Positions 26,349-35,588 of a DNA stretch of 64,000 nucleotides are shown here, piece after piece. Both the position numbers and the translations under genes were made by a program. Source of the stretch: Gammaproteobacteria bacterium (lineage in GTDB: Bacteria > Pseudomonadota > Gammaproteobacteria > Steroidobacterales > Steroidobacteraceae); the NCBI GenBank assembly GCA_003132025.1, contig PKWJ01000035.1, positions 2,314-66,313 on the forward strand. The letters are read 5' to 3'. The notes beneath the pieces are model-generated. The model was not told the DNA's origin and searched no databases. It worked only from the letters and a program-made list of their open reading frames with translations. The first letter of the stretch is position 1. Each line of letters starts with the position of its first letter.

Positions 26349-26395
26349 CTGCGGGACGACCCGCAGCTCCTGATACCTTGCCGGGACGGCCCGGC
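26349..26395 (+). promoter_or_regulatory. Guanidine-II riboswitch (mini-ykkC)
   Basis: Two perfect hairpins with ACGR tetraloops: CTGCGGG-ACGA-CCCGCAG (26349-26366) and GCCGGG-ACGG-CCCGGC (26380-26395), joined by 13 nt. This is the defining structure of the guanidine-II class, in which the two loops kiss when guanidine binds. The second hairpin ends four bases before the GAGG ribosome-binding site (26400-26403) of the carboxylase gene, so control should be at translation initiation. It sits inside an operon, not at its front. Confidence 0.93.
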
Positions 26396-26410
26396 GCGCG
26401 AGGCTACGGG

Positions 26411-29400
26411 TTGTTCGACAAAGTCCTGATTGCCAACCGCGGCGCGATCGCCTGTCGCATTCAGCGCACCTTGCGCCGGCTGCGGGTCGGCTCCGTGGCG
26501 GTCTATTCCGAGGCCGATCGCGGCAGCCTGCACGTGCGCAATGCCGACCAGGCGGTACTGATCGGGGGCGCTGCGGCCGCCGACAGCTACCTGCGGTCCG
26601 ACCGCATCCTCGAGGCCGCCGCCGCCACTGGCGCGCAGGCGATACATCCCGGCTACGGCTTCCTGAGCGAGAACGCGCAGTTCGCCGAAGAATGCGCCGG
26701 CGCCGGTATCGCCTTCGTGGGACCGACGCCGCGGCAGATACGCGATTTCGGATTGAAACACACGGCGCGCGCGCTGGCCGCGGCCAATGGCCTGCCGCTG
26801 CTGCCGGGCAGCGACCTGCTGCTGGACCTGCGCCAGGCGCTGCTGGAAGCGCAGCACATTGGCTATCCGGTCATGCTCAAGAGTACGGCTGGCGGCGGCG
26901 GCATCGGTATGCAGCAATGCGCCAACGAGGCTGAGCTGTGCGCCGCCTTCGACAGCGTGCGTCGCATCGCCGGTAGCAATTTTCGCGACGGCGGCGTGTT
27001 CCTGGAAAAGTACCTGGCGCGGGCGCGTCATATCGAGGTACAGCTGTTCGGCAACGGCGACGGCCGGGTGATCGCGCTCGGCGAGCGCGACTGCTCGATG
27101 CAGCGGCGCAACCAGAAGGTGATCGAGGAAACTCCGGCGCCCGGTCTGACCGACCGCCTGCGCTCGCGGCTGTGCGAGGCCGCGGTGCGGCTCGGCAGCG
27201 CGGTGCAGTATCGCTCCGCCGGCACGGTCGAGTTTATGGTCGACGCCGAACGCATGGCGGGCGGCGACCCGGGTGCATTTTATTTCCTGGAAGTCAACAC
27301 GCGGCTGCAGGTCGAGCACGGCGTGACCGAAGCGGTCACCGGCGTCGACCTGGTAGCGTGGATGCTGCAACTTGCCGCCGGCGAGCCGCCTGACCTGACG
27401 GGCTATCGCCATGCGCCGCGCGGCGTCGCCATCCAGGCGCGAGTGTATGCCGAGGATCCGGCACGCGGCTTCCGGCCCTCGAGCGGCCTGCTGACCGAGG
27501 TGCGGCTGCCCGACACGCTGCGCGTCGATGCCTGGATCGACAGCGGCAGCGAGGTGCCGGCGTTCTACGATCCGATGCTCGCCAAGCTGATCGCGCATGC
27601 GCCGACGCGCGCTGCGGCCATAGAGCAGCTCGATGCCGCGCTCGGGCAGACCGACATCTACGGCATCGAAACCAACCTTGAATACCTGCGCACGATTCTG
27701 CGCGAGCCCGGCTTCCGGCGCGCCGAATACTCCACCCGATTCCTGAATTCGGTTCCATTCAGCTCGCGCACGATCGAGGTGCTGCAGCCCGGGACGCACA
27801 GCACGCTGCAGGATTGGCCGGGACGCCTGCACTACTGGGACGTCGGCGTGCCGCCCTCCGGACCGATGGATCCTCTGGCGTTCAGGCTCGGCAATCGACT
27901 GTTGGCCAACCCCGAGGATTGTGCCGCCCTGGAGCTGACGGTGACCGGGCCGACGTTGAAATTCGGCTGCGACGCACTGATTGCCCTGACCGGCGCCGCC
28001 ATGCGCGCCGAGCTCGATGGGGTTGCGATCGAATTCTGGCGGGTGGTGCCGGTAGCTGCCGGCGGTGTGCTCAAGCTCGCGGCGATCGAGAACGGCAGCG
28101 GCCAGCGCAGCTACCTGGCACTGTCCGGCGGCTTCGACGTGCCGCGCTACATGGACAGTCGCGCAACGTTCGTGCTCGGCCAGTTCGGCGGCCATGCCGG
28201 CCGGGCGCTGCGTACCGGTGACGTGCTGCGCATCGGCGCGGATGCGGCCACGGCTGGCGCCGGGACCGCGGGACTCGCGGGCACGAGCGTGCCGCCGGCA
28301 CTGCGACCGGCGTACGGCCAGGACTGGCAGATCGCGGTCATCTATGGACCGCATGGCGCGCCGGATTTCTTTACCGAGGCCGACATCGACAGCCTGTTCG
28401 CCACCGACTGGCAGGTGCACTACAACTCAAGCCGCACCGGGGTACGGCTGATCGGCCCCAGGCCGCAATGGGCCCGGCACGACGGCGGCGAGGCCGGGCT
28501 GCATCCGTCGAACATCCACGACAATGCCTACGCCGTCGGCGCCATCGACTTTACCGGCGACATGCCGGTAATCCTGGGCCCCGATGGACCAAGCCTCGGT
28601 GGCTTCGTCTGCCCGGCGACCATTGCCCTGAGTGACCGGTGGAAAGTCGGACAGTTGCGGCCCGGCGATCGACTGCGTTTCCACGCCGTGACGGTCAAGC
28701 AGGCGCATGTGGCACTGCTGGCGCAGGATGAAGCGCTACGCTCGCTCGCGCCGACTGCCGCGCCGGCTGTGGCTTCGGTGTCCGCGGGTCGAGCGTCTGC
28801 CGCGCGCCACGCGATCCTGGACCGCCACGCCGCCACCGCCACGCGGCCAGCAGTGTGCTACCGGCAGTCGGGCGAAGACAACGTGCTGATCGAGTACGGC
28901 GAACCGACACTGGATCTTGCGCTGCGGTTTCGCATTCAGGCGCTGCTTGACGCCTTGCAGGCCACGCCGCCGCCGGGAGTCATCGATCTGACACCCGGAG
29001 TGCGTTCGCTGCAGGTGCACTTCGATAGTCGCCGGGTCAGTCGCGAGCGTATCATGCAGGCACTGCTGCAGGTGGAGGCGGCGCTGGCGCCGATCGATGA
29101 CATCGAGGTCGCCGGCCGCATCGTGCACCTGCCGCTGTCCTGGGACGATCCGGCCACGCGGTTGGCGATCGAGCGCTACATGCAATCGGTGCGCGCCGAT
29201 GCACCCTGGTGTCCGAGCAATATCGAGTTCATTCGCCGCATCAATGGCCTCGATAGCGTCGAGGATGTGCGTCGCATCGTGTTCGAAGCCAGTTACCTGG
29301 TGATGGGCCTGGGCGATGTGTATCTGGGTGCTCCGGTGGCCACGCCGCTCGATCCGCGTCATCGCCTGGTCACCACCAAATACAATCCCGCCCGCACCTG

Positions 29401-30076
29401 GACGCCGGAGAATGCCGTGGGCATCGGCGGCGCCTACTTGTGCGTGTATGGTATGGAAGGGCCCGGCGGTTATCAGTTCGTCGGCCGCACGGTGCAGATG
29501 TGGAACCGCTATCGCCAGACCCCGGAATTTCGCGATGGCAAGCGCTGGCTGCTGCGCTTCTTCGATCAGCTGCGCTTCTATCCGGTGGCGGCCGAGGAGC
29601 TGCAGCGCTTGCGCGCCGAATTCCCGTACGGCAAGGCGAGCCTACGGATCGAGCCAACCACGCTGCGGTTGCGCGACTACCGGCAGTTTCTGGCGGCCAA
29701 TGCGCAGTCCATCGCCGCGTTCAAGGCGCGCCAGCAGGCGGCATTCGACGCCGAGCGCGAACGCTGGCGCAGCGGCGACCGCGAGGGCGAGGGCAATGCC
29801 GAACTGCCGGTCGATGGCGCCGGACTTGCGGGCAGCCGTATCAATGCCATCCCGGCCGGCTGCATCGCCGTCAGCTCGCCGGTCACCGGCAGCGTGTGGC
29901 AACTGCATACCCAGGTCGGGGCGCGCGCCGAGGCCGGCGCTGCCCTGATCGTCATCGAAGCGATGAAGATGGAAATCGCGGTGCAGGCTGAGCAGTCCGG
30001 TACGGTGGTGGAACTGCGCTGCCAGCGCGGCCAGCCGGTGGCGGCCGGCGAGACGCTGCTGATACTTCGGACCTGA
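26411..30076 (+). CDS. Guanidine carboxylase (biotin-dependent, urea carboxylase family)
   Basis: 1221 residues. Order of domains: biotin carboxylase (about 1-450, with FDKVLIANRGAIACR and HPGYGFLSENAQFAEE), allophanate-hydrolase-subunit-like carboxyltransferase halves (about 470-1130), and a C-terminal biotinyl domain with EAMKMEIAV (biotin Lys 1186). It ATP-dependently carboxylates guanidine to carboxyguanidine. The carboxyltransferase motif reads VQMWNRY with Asn 1032, where yeast urea amidolyase (from memory) has IWD; this Asp-to-Asn change is associated with guanidine preference. The start is TTG 26411, with GAGG seven bases upstream; it gives the family N-terminus. An earlier TTG lies inside the riboswitch. 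Confidence 0.92.
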   Translation: MFDKVLIANRGAIACRIQRTLRRLRVGSVAVYSEADRGSLHVRNADQAVLIGGAAAADSYLRSDRILEAAAATGAQAIHPGYGFLSENAQFAEECAGAGIAFVGPTPRQIRDFGLKHTARALAAANGLPLLPGSDLLLDLRQALLEAQHIGYPVMLKSTAGGGGIGMQQCANEAELCAAFDSVRRIAGSNFRDGGVFLEKYLARARHIEVQLFGNGDGRVIALGERDCSMQRRNQKVIEETPAPGLTDRLRSRLCEAAVRLGSAVQYRSAGTVEFMVDAERMAGGDPGAFYFLEVNTRLQVEHGVTEAVTGVDLVAWMLQLAAGEPPDLTGYRHAPRGVAIQARVYAEDPARGFRPSSGLLTEVRLPDTLRVDAWIDSGSEVPAFYDPMLAKLIAHAPTRAAAIEQLDAALGQTDIYGIETNLEYLRTILREPGFRRAEYSTRFLNSVPFSSRTIEVLQPGTHSTLQDWPGRLHYWDVGVPPSGPMDPLAFRLGNRLLANPEDCAALELTVTGPTLKFGCDALIALTGAAMRAELDGVAIEFWRVVPVAAGGVLKLAAIENGSGQRSYLALSGGFDVPRYMDSRATFVLGQFGGHAGRALRTGDVLRIGADAATAGAGTAGLAGTSVPPALRPAYGQDWQIAVIYGPHGAPDFFTEADIDSLFATDWQVHYNSSRTGVRLIGPRPQWARHDGGEAGLHPSNIHDNAYAVGAIDFTGDMPVILGPDGPSLGGFVCPATIALSDRWKVGQLRPGDRLRFHAVTVKQAHVALLAQDEALRSLAPTAAPAVASVSAGRASAARHAILDRHAATATRPAVCYRQSGEDNVLIEYGEPTLDLALRFRIQALLDALQATPPPGVIDLTPGVRSLQVHFDSRRVSRERIMQALLQVEAALAPIDDIEVAGRIVHLPLSWDDPATRLAIERYMQSVRADAPWCPSNIEFIRRINGLDSVEDVRRIVFEASYLVMGLGDVYLGAPVATPLDPRHRLVTTKYNPARTWTPENAVGIGGAYLCVYGMEGPGGYQFVGRTVQMWNRYRQTPEFRDGKRWLLRFFDQLRFYPVAAEELQRLRAEFPYGKASLRIEPTTLRLRDYRQFLAANAQSIAAFKARQQAAFDAERERWRSGDREGEGNAELPVDGAGLAGSRINAIPAGCIAVSSPVTGSVWQLHTQVGARAEAGAALIVIEAMKMEIAVQAEQSGTVVELRCQRGQPVAAGETLLILRT

Positions 30077-30091
30077 ACAGACAACGGCAGC

Positions 30092-31915
30092 ATGAACACC
30101 TCAGGGCAAAACAAAGCGCGCTGCCTGACGCTGGCTGATCTGGGCGCCGCCTACCGCGAGCGACGCACCACGCCGCTGGCGCTGATCGAAGAATTGCTGG
30201 CGCGTATCGCCGCGCATGCCGATCTCGGTATCTGGATCACGCTGCTGCCGCGCGAGCGCGTGCTGGGCCAAGCCGAGCTGCTCGGCGGCCGCGACCCGGC
30301 CTCGCTGCCGCTGTACGGCGTGCCATTCGCGATCAAAGACAACATCGATCTGGCACACGTGGCCACGACCGCAGCCTGCGAGGCGTTTGCCTACACGCCG
30401 CCGCAATCGGCCACGGTGGTGCAGCGTCTGATCGACGCCGGCGCGATTCCGATCGGCAAGACCAATCTGGATCAATTCGCCACCGGCCTGGTCGGCACCC
30501 GCTCGCCCTACGGCGTATGCCGCAACAGCTTCGATCCGGACTACATCAGCGGCGGATCGAGCTCCGGTTCGGCCGTTGCGGTGGCGCTGGGCCTGGTAAG
30601 TTTCGCGCTCGGCACCGATACCGCGGGCTCCGGTCGCGTTCCGGCCGCCTTCAACAATCTCATCGGGCTCAAGCCCACCTGCGGCCGGCTGAGTTCACGC
30701 GGCGTGGTGCCCGCCTGCCGCACCCTCGACTCGGTCTCGGTACTGGCACTCACGGCCGAGGATGCGGCGCTGATCTGCCGCATCGCCGAGGGCTTCGACG
30801 TCCAGGACCCCTATTCGCGCCGGCCCGCCCAGCCGACGCGGCTGGCCGAATTCGAACATGGTCGGTTCCGATTTGGCGTGCCGGGCCCCGAGCAATTGCA
30901 GTTCTTCGGTAACGACGACTATGCGCGGCTGTTCGATGACGCCGTGGCGCAGCTCGAGCGCCTCGGCGGCCAGTCGGTCACGATCGATTTCGCGCCGTTC
31001 GTGGAGACCGCGCAGCTGCTCTACCAGGGACCGTGGGTTGCCGAGCGCTATGTGGTGGTCGAGCCGCTATTGAAAAGTAACCCGGACGCGGTGCTGCCGG
31101 TCACGCGCCAGATCATCGGCGGCGGAGCCGCGCCGAGCGCGGCCGATGCGTTTCGCGCCCAGTACCGATTGCAGGAGCTGCGCCGGACCACCGAGCAGGC
31201 GTGGCAGCAGATCGATGTACTGCTCACGCCCACCGCCGGCACCGTGTACCGCATCGCCGAAGTGCAAGCCGACCCGGTACGACTCAATACGCAGCTGGGC
31301 ATCTATACCAATTTCGTCAACCTGCTGGATCTGGCGGCGGTGGCCGTGCCTGCCGGTTTCACCCGCGCCGGGCTGCCATTTGGTGTGACACTGGTCGCTC
31401 CCGCATGGAGCGATTACCTGCTGCTGCGTCTGGCCGCAAGGCTGCATCGATCGAACCCGGCCACGCTCGGTGCCTTGCCGATCGCGCTCGGTCCGGCGCC
31501 GCCTTTCGACTGGCCGGCGTTGACGGACGGCATTGCCGTGGCGGTCTGCGGTGCGCACCTGCAGGGACTGCCGTTGAATCACCAGTTGCTCGAACGCGGC
31601 GCCGCGCTGCTCGAGCGCACAGTCACGGCTCCGAACTATCGTCTCTATGCCCTGCCCGGCGGGCCACCCGATCGTCCGGGCCTGGTACGCGTCGCCGCCC
31701 AGGGCGCCGCCATCGACGTGGAGCTGTGGTCGGTGCCCAGTGCGGCGTTCGGCAGTTTCGTCGCCGGCATCCCGGCGCCGCTCGCGATCGGCAAGCTGAC
31801 CCTCGCCGACGGCCGCGAGGTGAGCGGTTTTTTGTGTGAGTCGCATGCTACCGGCGGTGCGCTGGACATCAGCCACCACGGCGGCTGGCGCGCCTATCAG
31901 GCCAGTCGCCGCTAA
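30092..31915 (+). CDS. atzF: Allophanate hydrolase
   Basis: 607 residues. The amidase-signature Ser-cisSer-Lys triad is present: PFAIKDNID (Lys), SGGSSSGSAVAVA (cis-Ser) and TDTAGSGRVPAA (nucleophile Ser). A C-terminal domain of about 150 residues (VAVCGAHLQGLPLN, ISHHGGWRAYQ) is the allophanate hydrolase C-terminal domain. It hydrolyses allophanate to ammonia and CO2, the last step of the guanidine route. It begins 15 bp after the carboxylase stop, without a strong ribosome-binding site. Confidence 0.95.
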   Translation: MNTSGQNKARCLTLADLGAAYRERRTTPLALIEELLARIAAHADLGIWITLLPRERVLGQAELLGGRDPASLPLYGVPFAIKDNIDLAHVATTAACEAFAYTPPQSATVVQRLIDAGAIPIGKTNLDQFATGLVGTRSPYGVCRNSFDPDYISGGSSSGSAVAVALGLVSFALGTDTAGSGRVPAAFNNLIGLKPTCGRLSSRGVVPACRTLDSVSVLALTAEDAALICRIAEGFDVQDPYSRRPAQPTRLAEFEHGRFRFGVPGPEQLQFFGNDDYARLFDDAVAQLERLGGQSVTIDFAPFVETAQLLYQGPWVAERYVVVEPLLKSNPDAVLPVTRQIIGGGAAPSAADAFRAQYRLQELRRTTEQAWQQIDVLLTPTAGTVYRIAEVQADPVRLNTQLGIYTNFVNLLDLAAVAVPAGFTRAGLPFGVTLVAPAWSDYLLLRLAARLHRSNPATLGALPIALGPAPPFDWPALTDGIAVAVCGAHLQGLPLNHQLLERGAALLERTVTAPNYRLYALPGGPPDRPGLVRVAAQGAAIDVELWSVPSAAFGSFVAGIPAPLAIGKLTLADGREVSGFLCESHATGGALDISHHGGWRAYQASRR

Positions 31916-31947
31916 GCGCAGTCCAAGCGCAATGCGCACCGCATTGC

Positions 31948-32883
31948 CTAAGCCTGGGCGTCCCAGTACTGCTCGAGGCGTCGCCGGCCGGCGGCATCGG
32001 GCAGAACGCCGCGAGCGGCCGCCTGGTTGTCCTCGAGGTGCTCGACCTTGGTGCTGCCAGCGATGGTGCAGGTCGCGGCCGGATGCGACACGACGTATTT
32101 CAACAGCAGTTGTGGCCAGTCGCTGGCACCAAATTCGGCGGCGAACGGCGGCAGCGGTCGGTTCTGGCTCTGAGTCAGGTTCGCGCCCGAACGGCCACCG
32201 AACGGCACGTTGGCGATGACCGCGATCCTGCGCTCGAGCGCCGCCGGAAACACGCTCGTCGCCGCGTCGCGATTGGCGATCGAATAGTCCACCTGCACAA
32301 AGTCCACGGGAAACTTGCGCATCAGCTCGATCATCCTCGGGTGATCGCTGGCCACGGACGTGGTCATGCCGATGTAGCGGATTTTCCTTGCCCGCTGCCA
32401 CTCGATCAGCTGCGGCCAGAGCTGCTCGACGCCCTGCAGGTTGTGAACCTGCAGCAGATCCAGGTGATCGGTTTTCAGGCGCTCGAACGAGCGCTGCAGG
32501 GTGTCCACTGGTGCCGGGGCCATCGCTCCGGCGGTCAGCTTGGTGGCAAGAAAGATGCGGTCGCGGATCCCCAACTCGGCGACCAGCTCGCCGATGACCT
32601 GCTCGCTCTCGCCGTACGCCGGAGCGGTATCGATCACCGAGCCGCCCAGCTCGACCATGCGCTTGAGCACCGGGCGCAGCTCGTCGTGCTTGGCCTCGCT
32701 GAAGGCGTTGGTCCCGATCCCGATCACCGGCAAGCGCTGGCCGCTCGATGGAATCGCCTTGGTGATCAGTGCCGCAGACGCTGCGGCGAATGAGCGCGAC
32801 GCGCACAGCGCGCCGACTCCCGCCGCCAGTGTCAGCGTGGCCGCGTCGCGCCGCGACAGCTTCGGACCGGTGAGTTCCTTCAC
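31948..32883 (-). CDS. Aldo/keto reductase with Tat-type signal
   Basis: 311 residues. The N-terminus has SRRDAATLTLAAGVGALCA, a twin-arginine export signal ending near AxA, so the protein is probably periplasmic. Catalytic residues Asp and Tyr (DTAPAYGESE), Lys (ATKL) and His (QVHNLQ) of the AKR fold are present, and the barrel continues to a C-terminal IAGSTKVEHLEDN cofactor-binding stretch. An exported NADPH enzyme is odd but Tat export can carry bound cofactor. The start is GTG 32883, preceded by AGGAG; an earlier GTG at 32904 has none. The substrate is unknown. Confidence 0.82.
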   Translation of the reverse strand: MKELTGPKLSRRDAATLTLAAGVGALCASRSFAAASAALITKAIPSSGQRLPVIGIGTNAFSEAKHDELRPVLKRMVELGGSVIDTAPAYGESEQVIGELVAELGIRDRIFLATKLTAGAMAPAPVDTLQRSFERLKTDHLDLLQVHNLQGVEQLWPQLIEWQRARKIRYIGMTTSVASDHPRMIELMRKFPVDFVQVDYSIANRDAATSVFPAALERRIAVIANVPFGGRSGANLTQSQNRPLPPFAAEFGASDWPQLLLKYVVSHPAATCTIAGSTKVEHLEDNQAAARGVLPDAAGRRRLEQYWDAQA

Positions 32884-32904
32884 AGCGAAACTCCTGCGCT
32901 GCAC

Positions 32905-33633
32905 TCAGTGCGGCTTCGGCGCCGGGTGACTCGGGCTCTCCTGCGCCACCAGGTATTTGACCAATTCGATCACTTGTTCATCACCGCCGGCGGCACCCAG
33001 GGTAACGCGGTACTTGCCGTTGACGATGATGGTCGGCGTCTCAGCGACCTGCGCCGCCTTGATGAACTGATCGGCCTGGCGAATCTTGACGTCGACGCCG
33101 AACGAATTCGCAGTGGCGACGAAGGTCTCGGGCTTCACGCCGGCCACACGTGCATAGAACCGGGCCGCATCCTCGATACCCGGGGCGGGCAGCTTGAGGC
33201 GCTGCGTGCGTGGATCAAATACCGCCAGTTCACCGGTCTTCCACACCGCGTCGAACATGGCATCGTGGGTTCGCTTGTCGATGTCCAGAGCCTGCGCGGT
33301 GTAGAACGCGCGCTGAAACATCGGCCAGTCCTCATCGGCACGGAAGGCGGCCGGCACGAAGTCGAACTCGACATTGGCCGGCAATGCCGAGCGCAGCCGG
33401 TCCACGACCGGATAGAAACGGTTACAGGCCGGGCAGGCGTAGGAGAATACCTCCGTGACCTCCACCTTGCCGGGCGCCACCGATGTCGGCAGCGCCGGCC
33501 GGAGCAGAGCGTAGTTCCTGCCCTCGACCCAGTCGGCAGCGCGCGCCGGTCCAGCCGCAGCCAACAGCAGCGATCCCAGCAGTAGCGATCCCAGTAGTAA
33601 CGGACCCGGGAGCAGCAGCAGGTAGCGTCGCAT
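32905..33633 (-). CDS. dsbA: Thiol:disulfide interchange protein DsbA
   Basis: 242 residues. Signal peptide with a duplicated leucine-rich core (LLLGSLLLGSLLL, from a 15-bp tandem repeat at 33563-33592), cleavage near ARA-A. The thioredoxin active site is YACPACNRFYP (CPAC; E. coli has CPHC) and a cis-Pro loop ETPTIIVNGKY follows a helical insertion. It forms disulfides in the periplasm. ATG 33633 is chosen because GAGGTG stands three bases upstream. It is followed by the Tat-exported reductase gene after 21 bp. Confidence 0.93.
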   Translation of the reverse strand: MRRYLLLLPGPLLLGSLLLGSLLLAAAGPARAADWVEGRNYALLRPALPTSVAPGKVEVTEVFSYACPACNRFYPVVDRLRSALPANVEFDFVPAAFRADEDWPMFQRAFYTAQALDIDKRTHDAMFDAVWKTGELAVFDPRTQRLKLPAPGIEDAARFYARVAGVKPETFVATANSFGVDVKIRQADQFIKAAQVAETPTIIVNGKYRVTLGAAGGDEQVIELVKYLVAQESPSHPAPKPH

Positions 33634-33687
33634 AGGCACCTCAAAACACTGTGGCCAGACAGGCAGCATAGCCTGCATGATGAGGCT

Positions 33688-34308
33688 ATGACATTAGCAA
33701 CCTGGCTTTTGTTCTGTTTCACGGAAATCGCGCTCTGCATGATTCCCGGTCCGGCGGTCCTGTTGGTGCTGTCCACGGCGCTGCGTCGCGGCTTTCCGTC
33801 GGCGACCCGCGCCACCGCGGGCATTCTGGCCGGCAACACCATGTACTTCGCGCTGTCGGCAACCGGCATCGCGGCCGTGATCGTGGCATCGCACGTGGTG
33901 TTCAGCGCGCTGAAATGGGCCGGCGCCGCCTACCTGGTGTGGCTCGGGTTGCGGATGCTGCTGGCGCACGCCGGCGGACACGGCGCCGCCGCGCAGCGCC
34001 CGGCCGCCAATGCCGAGCGGATTTTTGTCCGCGCGTTCATCGTGCAGGCGGCCAACCCGAAGGCGCTGGTGTTCTTCATCGCCCTGCTGCCGCAATTCAT
34101 CAACCCGGCAGGCAGCGTCCCGCAGCAGATACTGCTGCTGGGCGTAAGTTCGGTAGCGATCGAATTCATTGTGCTAAGTTCGTACGCCGCGCTGGTCGCC
34201 GGCGCCCGAACGTTTGCCGTGACGCGCTTTTCCGACCTGCTCGAGCGCATCGGCGGGGCAATCCTGATCGCCGCCGGCGCCCGGCTGGCGTGGTATCGCA
34301 TCGACTAA
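33688..34308 (+). CDS. LysE/RhtB-family amino-acid exporter
   Basis: 206 residues, six membrane segments. CMIPGPAVLLVLSTALRRGF near the N-terminus and VQAANPKALVFFIALLPQF in the middle are the family signatures. It probably exports an amino acid or analogue; substrate unknown. It starts 54 bp from the divergent dsbA gene and its stop overlaps that of the convergent acetyltransferase gene by 4 bases. Confidence 0.9.
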   Translation: MTLATWLLFCFTEIALCMIPGPAVLLVLSTALRRGFPSATRATAGILAGNTMYFALSATGIAAVIVASHVVFSALKWAGAAYLVWLGLRMLLAHAGGHGAAAQRPAANAERIFVRAFIVQAANPKALVFFIALLPQFINPAGSVPQQILLLGVSSVAIEFIVLSSYAALVAGARTFAVTRFSDLLERIGGAILIAAGARLAWYRID

Positions 34309-34829
34309 CCGTCGAGGGGATGCGCGGGCGTCTTCAGCAGCAGCTGATAGAACACCAGATCCAGCCAGCGATTGAACTTGAAGCCGGCCTGCCGGATGTG
34401 CGCGCACTGCTCGAAGCCGAGTCGCTGGTGCAGCGCGATACTGGCAGCATTCTGCGCGTCGATGCCGCCGATCAACATGTGATAATCCTGGCGCGCCGCG
34501 CTCGCGATCAGTTCAGCCAGCAGCAGCTTGCCGATACCGCGGCCGCGATGTGCGCGCTCCACATAAAGCGAGTGTTCAACGCTGTATTTATAGGCCGGCC
34601 ACGCGCGAAAGGCGCCGAAGGAAGCGAAGCCCAACAGCTGGTCGGCCGCATCGACCACACCGATGACGGGATAGCGCGCCTGTTCCTTGGCATCGAACCA
34701 CGCGTCCATCGCGGCCGGAGTGCGCGGGCGATAATCGAATAGTGCGGTCGAGTTTTCGATGGCCTCGTTCAGGATCGCCAGGATGGCGCCGGCGTAAGAG
34801 CGGTCACAGGCAATGATTCGCATGCTCAT
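34305..34829 (-). CDS. GNAT acetyltransferase, phosphinothricin/methionine-sulfoximine type
   Basis: 174 residues. The N-terminal IIACDRSYAGAILAILNEAI and FDYRPRT are typical of this branch, and the acetyl-CoA loop is HRGRGIGKLLL. Members acetylate the amino group of phosphinothricin-like compounds or methionine sulfone. Three in-frame ATGs lie at 34835, 34829 and 34823; 34829 has the best GGAG spacing. It is divergent from the PAP2 gene. Confidence 0.85.
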   Translation of the reverse strand: MSMRIIACDRSYAGAILAILNEAIENSTALFDYRPRTPAAMDAWFDAKEQARYPVIGVVDAADQLLGFASFGAFRAWPAYKYSVEHSLYVERAHRGRGIGKLLLAELIASAARQDYHMLIGGIDAQNAASIALHQRLGFEQCAHIRQAGFKFNRWLDLVFYQLLLKTPAHPLDG

Positions 34830-34906
34830 CTGCATTTTCTCCGTGCGATGTCCGCGCCGAGGCCTTGCTATGATGCCGCGGCTGCCACCCCAGGGACGGA
34901 GCGGAT

Positions 34907-35584
34907 ATGTCGGATGCCGTGACTTGCCAGCCCGGAGCAACCAGACGAGCAATGCGTACCCCGGAAGCACTTGCGATCGTCGCGCTGTCGCTGTTCGCGC
35001 TGCGCCCTGCGCCATCGCAGGCCGGCGGCGGACCACTGGGTATCGATCATGAATGGACCTACGACAATCATGGCATCTGGGCAACGCGCTACGAACAGGG
35101 GCTGGAATACGGGGTGCTCATCTTTGAAGCCGGCGGCGCCTTCTGGCTCGGCGACGACTACGACGGCTTCGGACATACGCTGTGGCAGTCAGTCGACGCG
35201 TCGGTAGTATCCGAGATCAGCGCCGAGGTGCTCAAGTATTCCTTCAGCCGCGCGCGCCCGAACCAGAACCTCGGCCCCGACAAATGGTTCCAGGGCAGCT
35301 GCTGCGATAGCTTTCCCAGCGGACAGGTGACCCTGCAGGCGAGCTTCGTGACGCCGATCATCCTGCACTACGCCCATACCGAGCCCTGGATCTGGGCGCT
35401 GGAAGTGTTGCCGCTTTACGATGCGCTGGCCCGCCTGAAACACCAGGACCACTGGCAGAGCGATACCATCGCCGGCTGGGCGCTCGGCACTGGGGCGGGC
35501 TACTGGGCCGCCCAACGCGAGACGCCGGTCATGGTGCAGATTCTGCCGCGTGGCCTGACGATCGGCTTCTACCGACATTTCTGA
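34907..35584 (+). CDS. PAP2-superfamily membrane-associated phosphatase with altered motif 2
   Basis: 225 residues with an N-terminal signal/anchor (ALAIVALSLFAL). Phosphatase motif 1 is KYSFSRARPN (K-x6-RP) and motif 3 RLKHQDHWQSD (R-x5-H-x3-D). Motif 2, normally PSGH, is PSGQ (Gln 140), so the usual general-acid His is missing. It may be a weak phosphatase or have lost activity. ATG 34907 follows GGAG at five bases. The substrate, possibly a lipid phosphate, is unknown. Confidence 0.82.
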   Translation: MSDAVTCQPGATRRAMRTPEALAIVALSLFALRPAPSQAGGGPLGIDHEWTYDNHGIWATRYEQGLEYGVLIFEAGGAFWLGDDYDGFGHTLWQSVDASVVSEISAEVLKYSFSRARPNQNLGPDKWFQGSCCDSFPSGQVTLQASFVTPIILHYAHTEPWIWALEVLPLYDALARLKHQDHWQSDTIAGWALGTGAGYWAAQRETPVMVQILPRGLTIGFYRHF

Positions 35585-35588
35585 TGCG

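Noticed and set aside
26378-26410. Upstream TTG start for the carboxylase
   Set aside because: It lies in the riboswitch linker and adds residues outside the family; TTG 26411 has a GAGG and gives the family N-terminus.
25835-28420. Long antisense open frame on the minus strand opposite cgdB and the carboxylase
   Set aside because: It is a shadow of high-GC codon usage; the plus strand holds recognisable domains and the antisense translation has none.
31067-32806. Long minus-strand frame opposite allophanate hydrolase and over the aldo/keto reductase
   Set aside because: No domain is recognisable, and the overlapped frames are clear family members.
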